Assembly (NCBI GenBank): GCA_031268335.1
Contig: JAIRXG010000023.1
Location: 1-42,774 of the forward strand
Direction of reading: 5' to 3'
Source of the DNA: Campylobacteraceae bacterium
Lineage (GTDB): Bacteria; Campylobacterota; Campylobacteria; Campylobacterales; Campylobacteraceae
DNA length: 42,774 nt
The translations under genes and the position numbers were made by a program. Positions 1 through 7,427 of the stretch are shown here, piece after piece; the first letter of the stretch is position 1, and each line of letters starts with the position of its first letter. The notes under the pieces are model-generated. The model did no database searches, had not been told where the DNA came from, and saw only the letters and a list, made by a program, of their open reading frames with translations.

Positions 1-422
1 CTGCCATTCTTACAAGAGCGTAGATGTAAAGGTTAATAGTTGAGATTGCATGCAAGCTTGCAAAAGCGTAGATTAACCAATATGCTCTATCAAGATTTTA
101 ACTCCTATGCCGATTAATATGATATTGCATTTATTTTTTGAATACGAAAAAATCTCTTCAAAGTTCTCAATTTTTACACCAAAGCAAATTTTTAAAAAAG
201 AGCTCCTTAGTATTTTCAATTCTTGTGTATTAATTGTCATATTTATACTATTGCTTATCATAATAACTTTTTTCGTCCATTAGTTTAATACTGTACTACT
301 ATCTTTATCCTTTGGATTTACATTAGTTCTAATAATGATATAAATCCGCAACAACAATTCCATTTAATTTTGATACTAAATTTATAAAATTAAAACATAG
401 GGGGCTGTTTTTTATTTTACAC
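1..422. other. Left edge and upstream region of the pigment cluster; no firm gene
   Basis: No gene can be supported here. Three plus-strand frames are open from the left edge but stop within 45 bases, so the tail of an upstream gene could end here; the first frame would end LPFLQERRCKG at base 36. A 62-codon minus-strand ORF (73-261) has only a weak purine tract before its ATG and no recognisable family, so I do not call it. Bases 31-37 (GGTTAAT) and 72-78 (ATTAACC) are an inverted repeat enclosing two overlapping 10-base palindromes, TTGCATGCAA and GCAAGCTTGC. This could fold in RNA but has no U tract. A GGGGG run lies about 20 bases before the first gene of the cluster. I see no clear promoter for that gene. 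Confidence 0.5.
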
Positions 423-758
423 ATGTTAAAATTATACATGGATACAAATCTTTACAATATTCAAACAATAAATGGCAACAATTTTGAAGTATGTTTAAGC
501 AACGAGTCACATCCTGTTTTTAAAGCACATTTTTCTAATAATCCGATATTACCCGGATTTATATTTTTACACATTTGTGAAAGTGCGTTAAATATCACTA
601 TAACAGAGATAGCGAGAGTAAAATTTATCACTTTTGTCAAGCCATGTGATATTTTAGTGCTTAATATATCACAAAAAAAGGATAAGATTCATGCAGAATT
701 TATATGTAAAGATAAAAAAGTTTGTACATTAAATTTTAAAGGAGAAAAAGTTGAATAA
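423..758 (+). CDS. ApeI/FabZ-like hotdog 3-hydroxyacyl-ACP dehydratase
   Basis: A 111-residue single hotdog domain. The FabZ/ApeI signature is visible at residues 36-45 (HFSNNPILPG), with His36 as the expected catalytic histidine. In FabZ the general acid Glu lies 14 residues after this His; here that position is His50, while Glu53 is three residues further on. The family dehydrates 3-hydroxyacyl-ACP in fatty-acid or aryl-polyene chain extension. As first gene of a seven-gene overlapping set that contains a ketoreductase, an exporter, a LolA-like protein and an AMP ligase, an aryl-polyene-type role is more likely than housekeeping fatty-acid synthesis. Its end overlaps the next start by 8 bases, which suggests translational coupling. 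The start is ATG at 423; an ATG at 438 is possible. Family call fairly sure, substrate inferred. Confidence 0.75.
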   Translation: MLKLYMDTNLYNIQTINGNNFEVCLSNESHPVFKAHFSNNPILPGFIFLHICESALNITITEIARVKFITFVKPCDILVLNISQKKDKIHAEFICKDKKVCTLNFKGEKVE

Positions 759-2280
759 AAACGATTTAATCATAGATTCTTCACATGTAAGTTTAAAAGA
801 TATTTTAAACTCCCAAAACGTGTATATAAGCAAAGAGAGAAATTTTATAGAATACATTGATGCATCACATAAGTTTTTAATAGATACAATAGAATCAGGT
901 AAACCGATTTACGGCGTAACTACAGGATATGGTGATAGCGGAAAAAACTATTTGGATTATAAAGATGCCGCTTTATTGCAACAAAATCTTTATAGATATC
1001 ACGGTTGTGGAGTGGGTAAATTTTTAAACCAAGAAGTTTCAAAATACGCTCTTATAGCAAGGGTCATATCATTGTCCAAAGGTTACTCTGCTATTTCATA
1101 TGAACTTTTGATGCGTTTCGAATTATTGCTAAATCATGGTATATATCCCGCTATACCTTCTCAAGGCTCTGTAGGAGCAAGCGGCGATTTGACACCATTG
1201 TCGTATATTGCCGCAGTCATTGCCGGAGAAAGGGAGGCTTATTATGAAGAAAAATTGCAAAATACAGCCGATATCTATCAAAAATTAAGTATTAAACCAT
1301 ATGTTTTTAAGCCAAAGGAGGCGCTTGCCGTTATGAACGGTACGACCATTATGAGCGCTATAGCTTTAGATTCTTTAAGGCAGTTTGAAATTTTGCTTAA
1401 CTCTATTGAATCGTTTGTTGGTGGTATGTATGAAGTTTTACTTTGTGACACTACTCCTTTAGAGAAGTTTGTACATGCAGTAAAACCATTCAGCGGACAG
1501 ATAAAAAGTGCCGAGAATATTTTGCAAAAGACACAAAATTCAAAGCTAACGCATGGCAGAGACGAAAGATACGCGAAATTTTTCATAGATAATAATCTAA
1601 ATATTCAAGATACATATTCCATGCGATGTGCGCCACAAATTTTAGGCGTCATAAGGGATAATTTTGAAATATCTAAAAAATGGGTTGAACAAGAGATAAA
1701 TTCTGTAAATGACAATCCGCTAATTGATGCGCAGGCTGGGAAAATTTACACTTCCGGTAATTTTTATGGAGGATATGTGGCGCACGCTATGGATACTTTA
1801 AAAATATGTGCCGGAAATTTGGCGGACCTTTTGGATAAGGAATTTGCTATTTTGGTAGACCATAAGTTTAATAGGGGACTTGGTGAAAATCTAAAACTCA
1901 AAAAAGAGGGCTTTTTCCATGGTTTTAAAGCGATGCAAATAACGTTAAGTTCGCTTGCGGCAGATATCATAAAAAACACAACAGCCGCGTCTATTCATTC
2001 GCGTCCTACAGAATCTTTAAATCAAGACAAGGTCAGTATGGGAACAACTGCTGCTCTGGATTTTTCAAAAATGCTTCCGGACATTGAAAATATGCTAAGC
2101 ATTGCATTTATAGGATTGGCACAAGCCACAAACATAAGAGGTGTTCATTTAGTGTCGCCATTTTTGCAAAATATATATGATAGGATAAGAGAAAATGTAC
2201 CGCCTTTGGAAGAGGATAGGAGAATGGACAATGATATCGCAGAAGTAGCAAAACTTATACGAAATGGGGCTTTGGTGTGA
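751..2280 (+). CDS. MIO-type aromatic amino acid ammonia-lyase, probably tyrosine ammonia-lyase
   Basis: A 509-residue member of the histidine/phenylalanine/tyrosine ammonia-lyase family. The self-forming MIO cofactor triad is Ala143-Ser144-Gly145 in VGASGDLTPLS. The catalytic tyrosine loop YGVTTGYG is at 54-61. HAL normally has NQEDHVSM near residue 415; here NQDKVSMG at about 423-430 has the shorter form usual in TAL/PAL/aminomutase proteins. The specificity pair that is Ser-His in HAL and Phe-Leu in PAL reads Tyr83-His84. Together these argue against histidine and for tyrosine as substrate, giving 4-coumarate, a plausible starter acid for the AMP ligase at the end of the operon. That fits flexirubin/aryl-polyene clusters, which often carry such a lyase. 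The start is TTG at 751, chosen because AAAGGAG lies just before it. Family certain, substrate inferred. Confidence 0.88.
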   Translation: MNKNDLIIDSSHVSLKDILNSQNVYISKERNFIEYIDASHKFLIDTIESGKPIYGVTTGYGDSGKNYLDYKDAALLQQNLYRYHGCGVGKFLNQEVSKYALIARVISLSKGYSAISYELLMRFELLLNHGIYPAIPSQGSVGASGDLTPLSYIAAVIAGEREAYYEEKLQNTADIYQKLSIKPYVFKPKEALAVMNGTTIMSAIALDSLRQFEILLNSIESFVGGMYEVLLCDTTPLEKFVHAVKPFSGQIKSAENILQKTQNSKLTHGRDERYAKFFIDNNLNIQDTYSMRCAPQILGVIRDNFEISKKWVEQEINSVNDNPLIDAQAGKIYTSGNFYGGYVAHAMDTLKICAGNLADLLDKEFAILVDHKFNRGLGENLKLKKEGFFHGFKAMQITLSSLAADIIKNTTAASIHSRPTESLNQDKVSMGTTAALDFSKMLPDIENMLSIAFIGLAQATNIRGVHLVSPFLQNIYDRIRENVPPLEEDRRMDNDIAEVAKLIRNGALV

Positions 2281-2969
2281 GTAAAAGCGCGCTTATAACC
2301 GGCTCTACCGGAGCAATAGGCGAAGCTATAGCCAAAGAGTTTTTTGATCACGGATATGAATTATATCTGCATTACAATAAAAATGAATCAAAAGCTAAAG
2401 AGTTGGCAAAGAAGTTTAATGCGCAAATTTTACAATGGGATATGAGAGATAAAGAGACTATTAGAAGAGCTATCGGAGAAATAAGCGTGGACATTCTAAT
2501 CAATAATGCGGCTATCACGGATGACGCTCATATATATTGGATGAGTGACGAACAGTGGCAAAGTGTTATAGATACAAATTTAAACGGTACGTATTACGTA
2601 ACAAAAGCTTTATTGCCGCAAATGATAAAAAATAAAAAAGGTTCCATAGTAAATATTGTTTCAATTTCAGGGATAGTAGGAAATCATGGGCAAGCCAACT
2701 ATTCTGCGACCAAAGGCGCGTTGATATCTTTTACAAAGACGTTGTGTCTTGATTTGGCAAGATTTAATATAAGAGTGAATGCCGTTGCACCAGGACTTAT
2801 ATCTTCGGAAATGTCAAAAGATATTGACGAAAAAAGTTACAAATCAATAATTCCTTTAGGACGTTTTGGAAAACCGGAGGAGATTGCAAAAGCCGTATTT
2901 TTCTTAGGCGATAGCGCAAGTTATGTGAGCGGTGAAGTGTTGAATGTAAGCGGCGGAATGATTCGTTGA
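2277..2969 (+). CDS. FabG-like 3-oxoacyl-ACP reductase (short-chain dehydrogenase)
   Basis: A 230-residue classical SDR enzyme. The nucleotide-binding TGSTGAIG is at residues 8-15, NNAA at 76-79, and the catalytic residues are Ser129, Tyr142 and Lys146 (YSATK). The C-terminus, SGEVLNVSGGM, is typical of FabG. The expected reaction is NADPH-dependent reduction of a 3-oxoacyl-ACP, the step before the dehydratase encoded two genes upstream. In aryl-polyene clusters this role is filled by ApeQ-type reductases. The GTG start overlaps the ammonia-lyase stop (GTGA), so translation is probably coupled. At 230 residues it is slightly shorter than most FabG proteins but looks complete. Confidence 0.88.
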   Translation: MSKSALITGSTGAIGEAIAKEFFDHGYELYLHYNKNESKAKELAKKFNAQILQWDMRDKETIRRAIGEISVDILINNAAITDDAHIYWMSDEQWQSVIDTNLNGTYYVTKALLPQMIKNKKGSIVNIVSISGIVGNHGQANYSATKGALISFTKTLCLDLARFNIRVNAVAPGLISSEMSKDIDEKSYKSIIPLGRFGKPEEIAKAVFFLGDSASYVSGEVLNVSGGMIR

Positions 2970-3499
2970 TATTAACCATATTTTCTTTTATCTATGGCCC
3001 TTTAGTAGTATGGCTGACCGATAGTTTTAGCGTAAAAACTTCCTCCACTATTATTTTAATTGTGAGTATTGCCTTGATAGTTTTAACCTATAAGAAAAAA
3101 AGTTCTGTTTGGGTTATACCTTTGGTATACTTTGTTATTTCTTTAAGTACACTCATTTTTGGTAAAACGGTTTTGATGCAATTTGCTCCTCTTGCGATAT
3201 CGCTTGGGGTAGCTCTTTTGTTAAGCATGAAATACAAAACTTCTTTTATGATACAAAATGGATTGGATCATTGGTATTTCTTAAAGCAAAAACAGATAAC
3301 AAGAGAGCAAATCAGTTCAAGTGTTTGGATTTGGGCGACAGCAGCATGGATCAATGTTTTTTTGCATACTGTTTTTTTGATTTTTATGTCAAAATGGTTT
3401 TGGGCTTTTTATGTGTCGGCTGGTTGGTATGCGGTTTTCGTATCAGCAGCAGTTTTTCACATCTACATGTGGAGGAGAAAAAAGAAGGATAAGAGTTGA
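2966..3499 (+). CDS. Small multi-pass inner-membrane protein (COG4648-like) of the pigment cluster
   Basis: A 177-residue hydrophobic protein with about five or six membrane-spanning segments and a basic C-terminal tail (WRRKKKDKS). It resembles the small membrane proteins that accompany LolA-like and MMPL genes in aryl-polyene clusters (COG4648 type). No catalytic motif is visible and its biochemical role is unknown. The TTG start at 2966 overlaps the stop of the ketoreductase (TTGA), and its own stop overlaps the next TTG in the same way. Membrane location is clear; the family name is from memory of cluster composition and is moderately sure. Confidence 0.65.
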   Translation: MILTIFSFIYGPLVVWLTDSFSVKTSSTIILIVSIALIVLTYKKKSSVWVIPLVYFVISLSTLIFGKTVLMQFAPLAISLGVALLLSMKYKTSFMIQNGLDHWYFLKQKQITREQISSSVWIWATAAWINVFLHTVFLIFMSKWFWAFYVSAGWYAVFVSAAVFHIYMWRRKKKDKS

Positions 3500-3987
3500 G
3501 TAAAATAACATACATGTTGATATTCTTGGTTTCACTTTTAAGTGCGGAGAATATAAAAATAGATTTTAAAGAGACGCGTTACATTGATGCTTTGAATGAA
3601 AAAGTAACAAGAAATGGACAAATAAGTTTTTCAAACGAAAGTGCAAAAATATTTTATGAGTCCGGAAATAGAGAGATAACGCTGATAAATGGTCAAGTAA
3701 CAATAAAAAATGACAAAGAAATTGTGCAAAAAAATGCAAAAGAGGAACAAGGTATAATTAATATGTTTGCAATATTTAGAGCAATTTTTGAAAGCGATGA
3801 AGAGAGATTGAAAATGTTTTTTAAAATCACTCAAAAGTCCCAAAATGAAGTTTCATTGAGAGCCATAAATTCATCAAATCCTATAGCAACATTAACTTAT
3901 AAAATAAATGAAGGTAATATAACTAAATTGGAACTTTTTTCTCAAAGTGGTGATAGGATAACTATAGATGTGGTTAAAAAGAGGTAG
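3496..3987 (+). CDS. LolA-like outer-membrane lipoprotein carrier protein of the pigment cluster
   Basis: A 163-residue secreted protein. Residues 1-17 form a short signal peptide (LIFLVSLLSA), followed by a beta-rich domain starting IKIDFKETRYI, which resembles the LolA start 'F-x-Q-x-R'. Strand-like segments with alternating polar and hydrophobic residues continue to the end. LolA proteins carry lipids or lipoproteins through the periplasm. Aryl-polyene clusters carry a dedicated LolA-like protein, thought to move the finished lipid-linked pigment to the outer membrane together with the MMPL exporter. Here the MMPL gene follows and overlaps by 20 bases. The start is a TTG overlapping the previous stop. 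It is not the housekeeping LolA on present evidence, but I cannot exclude that. Confidence 0.65.
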   Translation: MSKITYMLIFLVSLLSAENIKIDFKETRYIDALNEKVTRNGQISFSNESAKIFYESGNREITLINGQVTIKNDKEIVQKNAKEEQGIINMFAIFRAIFESDEERLKMFFKITQKSQNEVSLRAINSSNPIATLTYKINEGNITKLELFSQSGDRITIDVVKKR

Positions 3988-6001
3988 TCTTGTTGTAATT
4001 TTTGCGCTGCTTTTATTTTTTATCGCTTTGCTTGACATACAAAAACGCATAACAGTCTCTTTCTATGCGCTTTTGCCCGAAAGTAGCTCTAAGGAAGCTC
4101 TTTTAGTTTATCAAAGCATAAACAAATCACAAGAAGTAGTTTTGGCGGCAAACGGAACGCAGTTTGACGAGATATTGCAAAAAATATCAATGCTTAAAGG
4201 ATATGAGACTTTGCGCCCATTGTCTCAAGTGAGTAATTTTACAAATCAATATCTTTTTTATTTGCAAGATACACCAAACTCTTTACCAAGTAACGATGAG
4301 GTTCGTGAAAAACTGTCAAAACTTAAAAATGATTTATTAGACGGCTTTAAATTTACAATCAACAAAAATGATCCGCTCTCGCTTTTTTCGTCGCGTGAAA
4401 ATTATATTTCTGCACCAAGCATAGAAGGTTTTGAGCGTACGTTTGTTTTTAGACTCAACATAATGCCTGAAGAGTATGAGCAATACTATGACGAACTTCA
4501 CAAAATAGCCGATGGCGCATATCTTTTTTCACCATTTTTTTATCAAGTGGAAAATTCAAGAGCATTCAAATTGCAAGCCAAATTTATTCTTGGATTAAGT
4601 GCTGTAATTTTAGGACTTTTATATATCTACTGGCTAAGGAAACCATCGCTTCTTTTTTTCTCTTGCCTAACACTTTTGAGTTCTACGGCATTCGGGCAAT
4701 TGGTAGCGGGGATAATTTGGCGTGAAATTTCTATGTTTTCTTTAATTTTCAGCGCAGCGGTAAGTACAATATCCATAGATTATATGTTTCATTATTATTT
4801 ACATGACATGTATGGAAGTAAAAAAGGATTTTCGAAGCCTGTATTTTATGGATTTGCAACAACTTTTATCGCCTTTTTTGCACTTGGATTTGTAACTTTT
4901 ACACTTATTTCTCAAATCGCGACAACCGCGGCATCCTCACTGTTGTTTGCTTATGTGTGTTTTGCGTTTATTTATCCGCATCTTGAGTTTGGCGATGCCA
5001 AATTAAGACTTTTTAGATTTAAAACTAAAAAGCTATTTTCGCATTTGTCCGTTTGTATCTACAGTATTTTGATTATTTTAGCTTCATTTTTTTGGATAAC
5101 ATTTAATTTTGATATAAAATCTTTAGATATAAAAAATAGCAATCTAGAACAAAAGCAAGAACTACTTTCACAAAGTATAAATAATAAAACAGTCATTTTA
5201 CTATCGGCAAACACACTCGATAAATTGATAGAAAAGTCCGAAACACTAAAAGACGGATTTGTGCCAGTATCTTTACTTTTATCACAAAAAGAGCATGAAA
5301 TGAAACGCGATAAGTTAAGTAAATTGGATTTCTCATCTTTACGTAAGAATATAACTTTTTATGCAAATGAACTCGGTTTTAAAAAAGGTTTTTTTGACAA
5401 TGCTTACGATGACAAGATGTTAGCATTGCCTTTGCCTACTTACACTGATGAATTTTTAGGCGATAATATTTTAAAAGTTATGAAATCAAAAGATAAAATA
5501 TACGCTATTGGTTTTTATGATAAAGATAAGGTAAATTTACTGGATAAAGACGATATATTGGCTGTAGATTCCGTATCGTTATTTCAAAAAGAGTTAAAAA
5601 ATGTAGTGCAAGAATTAGCGGCTGTTGCGATTTTTATAGCATTTTTAATAGTTTTTGTTATTATGATTTTTGCGAAAAGAGATTTTGCGCGCGCATTTAG
5701 TTTTGTATTGATGCCGATAGCTGCATGTTCTTTAATATTTATTTTTATACCGATAAATATATTGCATATATTTATGTTAGTCATCGTGTTGGCCACAAGT
5801 GTAGATTATGGCATATATAGCGTATATTCGACTGAGGAACGTACCAGTGAAGCCATTCATTATTCGCTCTTTAGCACAATAGCTGGCTTTGGAGTATTGG
5901 CATTTAGTTCCATTTCAGCATTGCAGGCAATTGGAATAACTGCTCTTTGCGCAGCATTTAGCATAATGGTATTATTATATTTCAATAGGGTAAAGATATG
6001 A
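3968..6001 (+). CDS. MMPL/RND-type exporter (COG4258-like) of the pigment cluster
   Basis: A 677-residue membrane exporter with the two-fold RND/MMPL plan. An N-terminal helix (residues 6-25) is followed by a periplasmic domain (about 30-200) and a bundle of helices (about 205-345). The pattern repeats with a helix near 357-380, a second periplasmic domain, and a second bundle from about 541 to the end. The charged cytoplasmic segment LRLFRFKTKKLF separates the halves. MMPL proteins of aryl-polyene clusters are predicted to export the lipid-linked pigment precursor across the inner membrane, which fits the neighbouring LolA-like gene. It starts inside the LolA-like gene and its stop overlaps the next ATG (ATGA). 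Transport class sure, cargo inferred. Confidence 0.8.
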   Translation: MWLKRGSLVVIFALLLFFIALLDIQKRITVSFYALLPESSSKEALLVYQSINKSQEVVLAANGTQFDEILQKISMLKGYETLRPLSQVSNFTNQYLFYLQDTPNSLPSNDEVREKLSKLKNDLLDGFKFTINKNDPLSLFSSRENYISAPSIEGFERTFVFRLNIMPEEYEQYYDELHKIADGAYLFSPFFYQVENSRAFKLQAKFILGLSAVILGLLYIYWLRKPSLLFFSCLTLLSSTAFGQLVAGIIWREISMFSLIFSAAVSTISIDYMFHYYLHDMYGSKKGFSKPVFYGFATTFIAFFALGFVTFTLISQIATTAASSLLFAYVCFAFIYPHLEFGDAKLRLFRFKTKKLFSHLSVCIYSILIILASFFWITFNFDIKSLDIKNSNLEQKQELLSQSINNKTVILLSANTLDKLIEKSETLKDGFVPVSLLLSQKEHEMKRDKLSKLDFSSLRKNITFYANELGFKKGFFDNAYDDKMLALPLPTYTDEFLGDNILKVMKSKDKIYAIGFYDKDKVNLLDKDDILAVDSVSLFQKELKNVVQELAAVAIFIAFLIVFVIMIFAKRDFARAFSFVLMPIAACSLIFIFIPINILHIFMLVIVLATSVDYGIYSVYSTEERTSEAIHYSLFSTIAGFGVLAFSSISALQAIGITALCAAFSIMVLLYFNRVKI

Positions 6002-7224
6002 AACTTATAGTTGAAAATGAGGATTTTACACAAAAAATTTACGAAGTAACGGAGCAAAATTGCAAAGACAATATGTTGAAAAATGCAAGCGGATTAATTG
6101 AGGCAAGCGGTAAATTTGAAAGTGCTGTGTGGATTTTTAGAGCATTGGGCTCAGGAGCAAAAGCAATTTTATATGATGTTTCGCACAAAAGTTTGAGTAG
6201 AAAATTAAAAGAAGAGTTGAAGTTACCCACATTAATGCCAGGTTCAGAAGAGCGCATATTTTGCAACATACCATATGACATTATGCTGTTTACATCTGGC
6301 ACAACAGGGATGCCTTCCGGTGTGTTTAAAGCAAAAAAACATCTTGAAAGTGAGATAGCTGTACTGGAGAAATTAGTGCATTCGTATAATATCTCAAAAA
6401 TGGTAGCTAGTGTGCCTTTTATTCATATTTATGGGATTTTGATGTTAAATTTAGCTAAAAAAATGAATATTGATTTGTGGTTTAGAGAGAGATTTTTGCC
6501 TGCGGATTTAGGAGCATTAATCAATAAAAATACGCTTGTTGCAACAACGCCGCTTTATATAAATGCATTTTTGCAAACGCGCGAACATTATGATTTTGAC
6601 GGAGCTTTGTTTATAAGTTCCACCGCGCCATTATCGCAAGAAGCCTCAAAAGAGTTTTGTGAAAGATTTAACGCAAATATTATTCAACTTTATGGTTCTA
6701 CTGAAACAGGAGGTATAGCGTATCGTAAAAATGCGGACATATTTTGGCAGCCTTTAGATAATGTTATCTGCAAAAAAGCTAAAGACGGCTGTTTACATGT
6801 AAGTTCTCCATGGGTTAGCGATATAGTATATGAGGGTGATTTTAGATATCTTAACGGGCAAATAAAAACATTCGATGAGGTTGAATTTGTAGCAGAACGA
6901 TTTGAACTAAAAGGACGGCAATCAAATATCATTAAAATCGGCGGTAAAAGATTTTCTACTATTCAAGTCGAAAACATTGTAGAAAAGCATAAATTTGTTA
7001 AATTTGCCCTAATAAATGTTGAAAAAAATGAAGCCAGCATACTTAAAGATGAGAGTCTGGTTGTCTACATAGAAGGCAAAAGACCGCCTGCAAACGAATT
7101 GAAAATTTTGATAAAAAATGAGCTTGGAGTAAATATTCCTATAAAAATTGTCATGATAGAGGCAGTCCCGCAAAATTCAATCGGTAAAAAAATAAGGGAT
7201 TTTAAAAATCTCAAACTCATTTGA
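5998..7224 (+). CDS. AMP-dependent aryl/acyl-CoA or -ACP ligase (ApeH-like)
   Basis: A 408-residue adenylate-forming enzyme (ANL superfamily). The ATP-binding loop TSGTTGMPSGVFK is at 99-111, the A5 motif YGSTETGG at 232-239, and the C-terminal catalytic lysine is Lys397 in NSIGKKIRDF. It is shorter than the usual 450-550 residues, mainly at the N-terminus, as is common for ligases of aryl-polyene clusters. It should activate an aryl acid and load it onto a carrier; a 4-coumarate-type acid from the ammonia-lyase is the obvious candidate. It is the last gene of the cluster. No terminator hairpin is visible behind it and the CRISPR leader begins about 40 bases downstream. Family sure, substrate inferred. 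Confidence 0.85.
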   Translation: MKLIVENEDFTQKIYEVTEQNCKDNMLKNASGLIEASGKFESAVWIFRALGSGAKAILYDVSHKSLSRKLKEELKLPTLMPGSEERIFCNIPYDIMLFTSGTTGMPSGVFKAKKHLESEIAVLEKLVHSYNISKMVASVPFIHIYGILMLNLAKKMNIDLWFRERFLPADLGALINKNTLVATTPLYINAFLQTREHYDFDGALFISSTAPLSQEASKEFCERFNANIIQLYGSTETGGIAYRKNADIFWQPLDNVICKKAKDGCLHVSSPWVSDIVYEGDFRYLNGQIKTFDEVEFVAERFELKGRQSNIIKIGGKRFSTIQVENIVEKHKFVKFALINVEKNEASILKDESLVVYIEGKRPPANELKILIKNELGVNIPIKIVMIEAVPQNSIGKKIRDFKNLKLI

Positions 7225-7262
7225 GCATCAAATGTATAAAATATAATTTAAAATAATCTCAA

Positions 7263-7427
7263 TTTTTCCAACTAATCTTTAATCTATTTTTATAAAAATA
7301 TCGATACTATAACGTTTTATTGCTATATTTTGTTCTTTTACTTATCATTGTTATAATTGATTGGAAAAAGTTCAAAAAGCAGCTGATTGAATGGGTTTAT
7401 TGTTTCTCAAATAGCCTATTTTTCTTA
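7263..7427 (+). promoter_or_regulatory. CRISPR leader of array 1 with transcription promoter
   Basis: About 165 bases directly before the first repeat. It aligns almost end to end with the reverse complement of 31207-31360, the leader of array 2; the most conserved stretch is the final 30 bases up to the repeat. A promoter is visible in both: TTGTTC (7330-7335), 16 bases, then extended -10 TG-T-TATAAT with TATAAT at 7352-7357, placing the transcript start about 65 bases before the array. TTTTTCCAA at its outer end and TTGGAAAAA just after the -10 form an inverted repeat that is kept in both leaders. Leaders carry the array promoter and the Cas1-Cas2 integration signal, so this array is probably live. 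Confidence 0.85.

Noticed and set aside
48..60. GCATGCAAGCTTG, identical to part of the pUC polylinker
   Set aside because: Only 13 bases match; flanks are not vector and the sequence is part of two natural-looking overlapping palindromes.
73..261. 62-codon minus-strand ORF
   Set aside because: Weak ribosome site, no family, in an AT-rich upstream region; could be real but not supportable.
751..2280. Histidine ammonia-lyase of histidine breakdown (hutH)
   Set aside because: No hut genes nearby, and the NQDKVSMG and Tyr-His positions differ from HAL.
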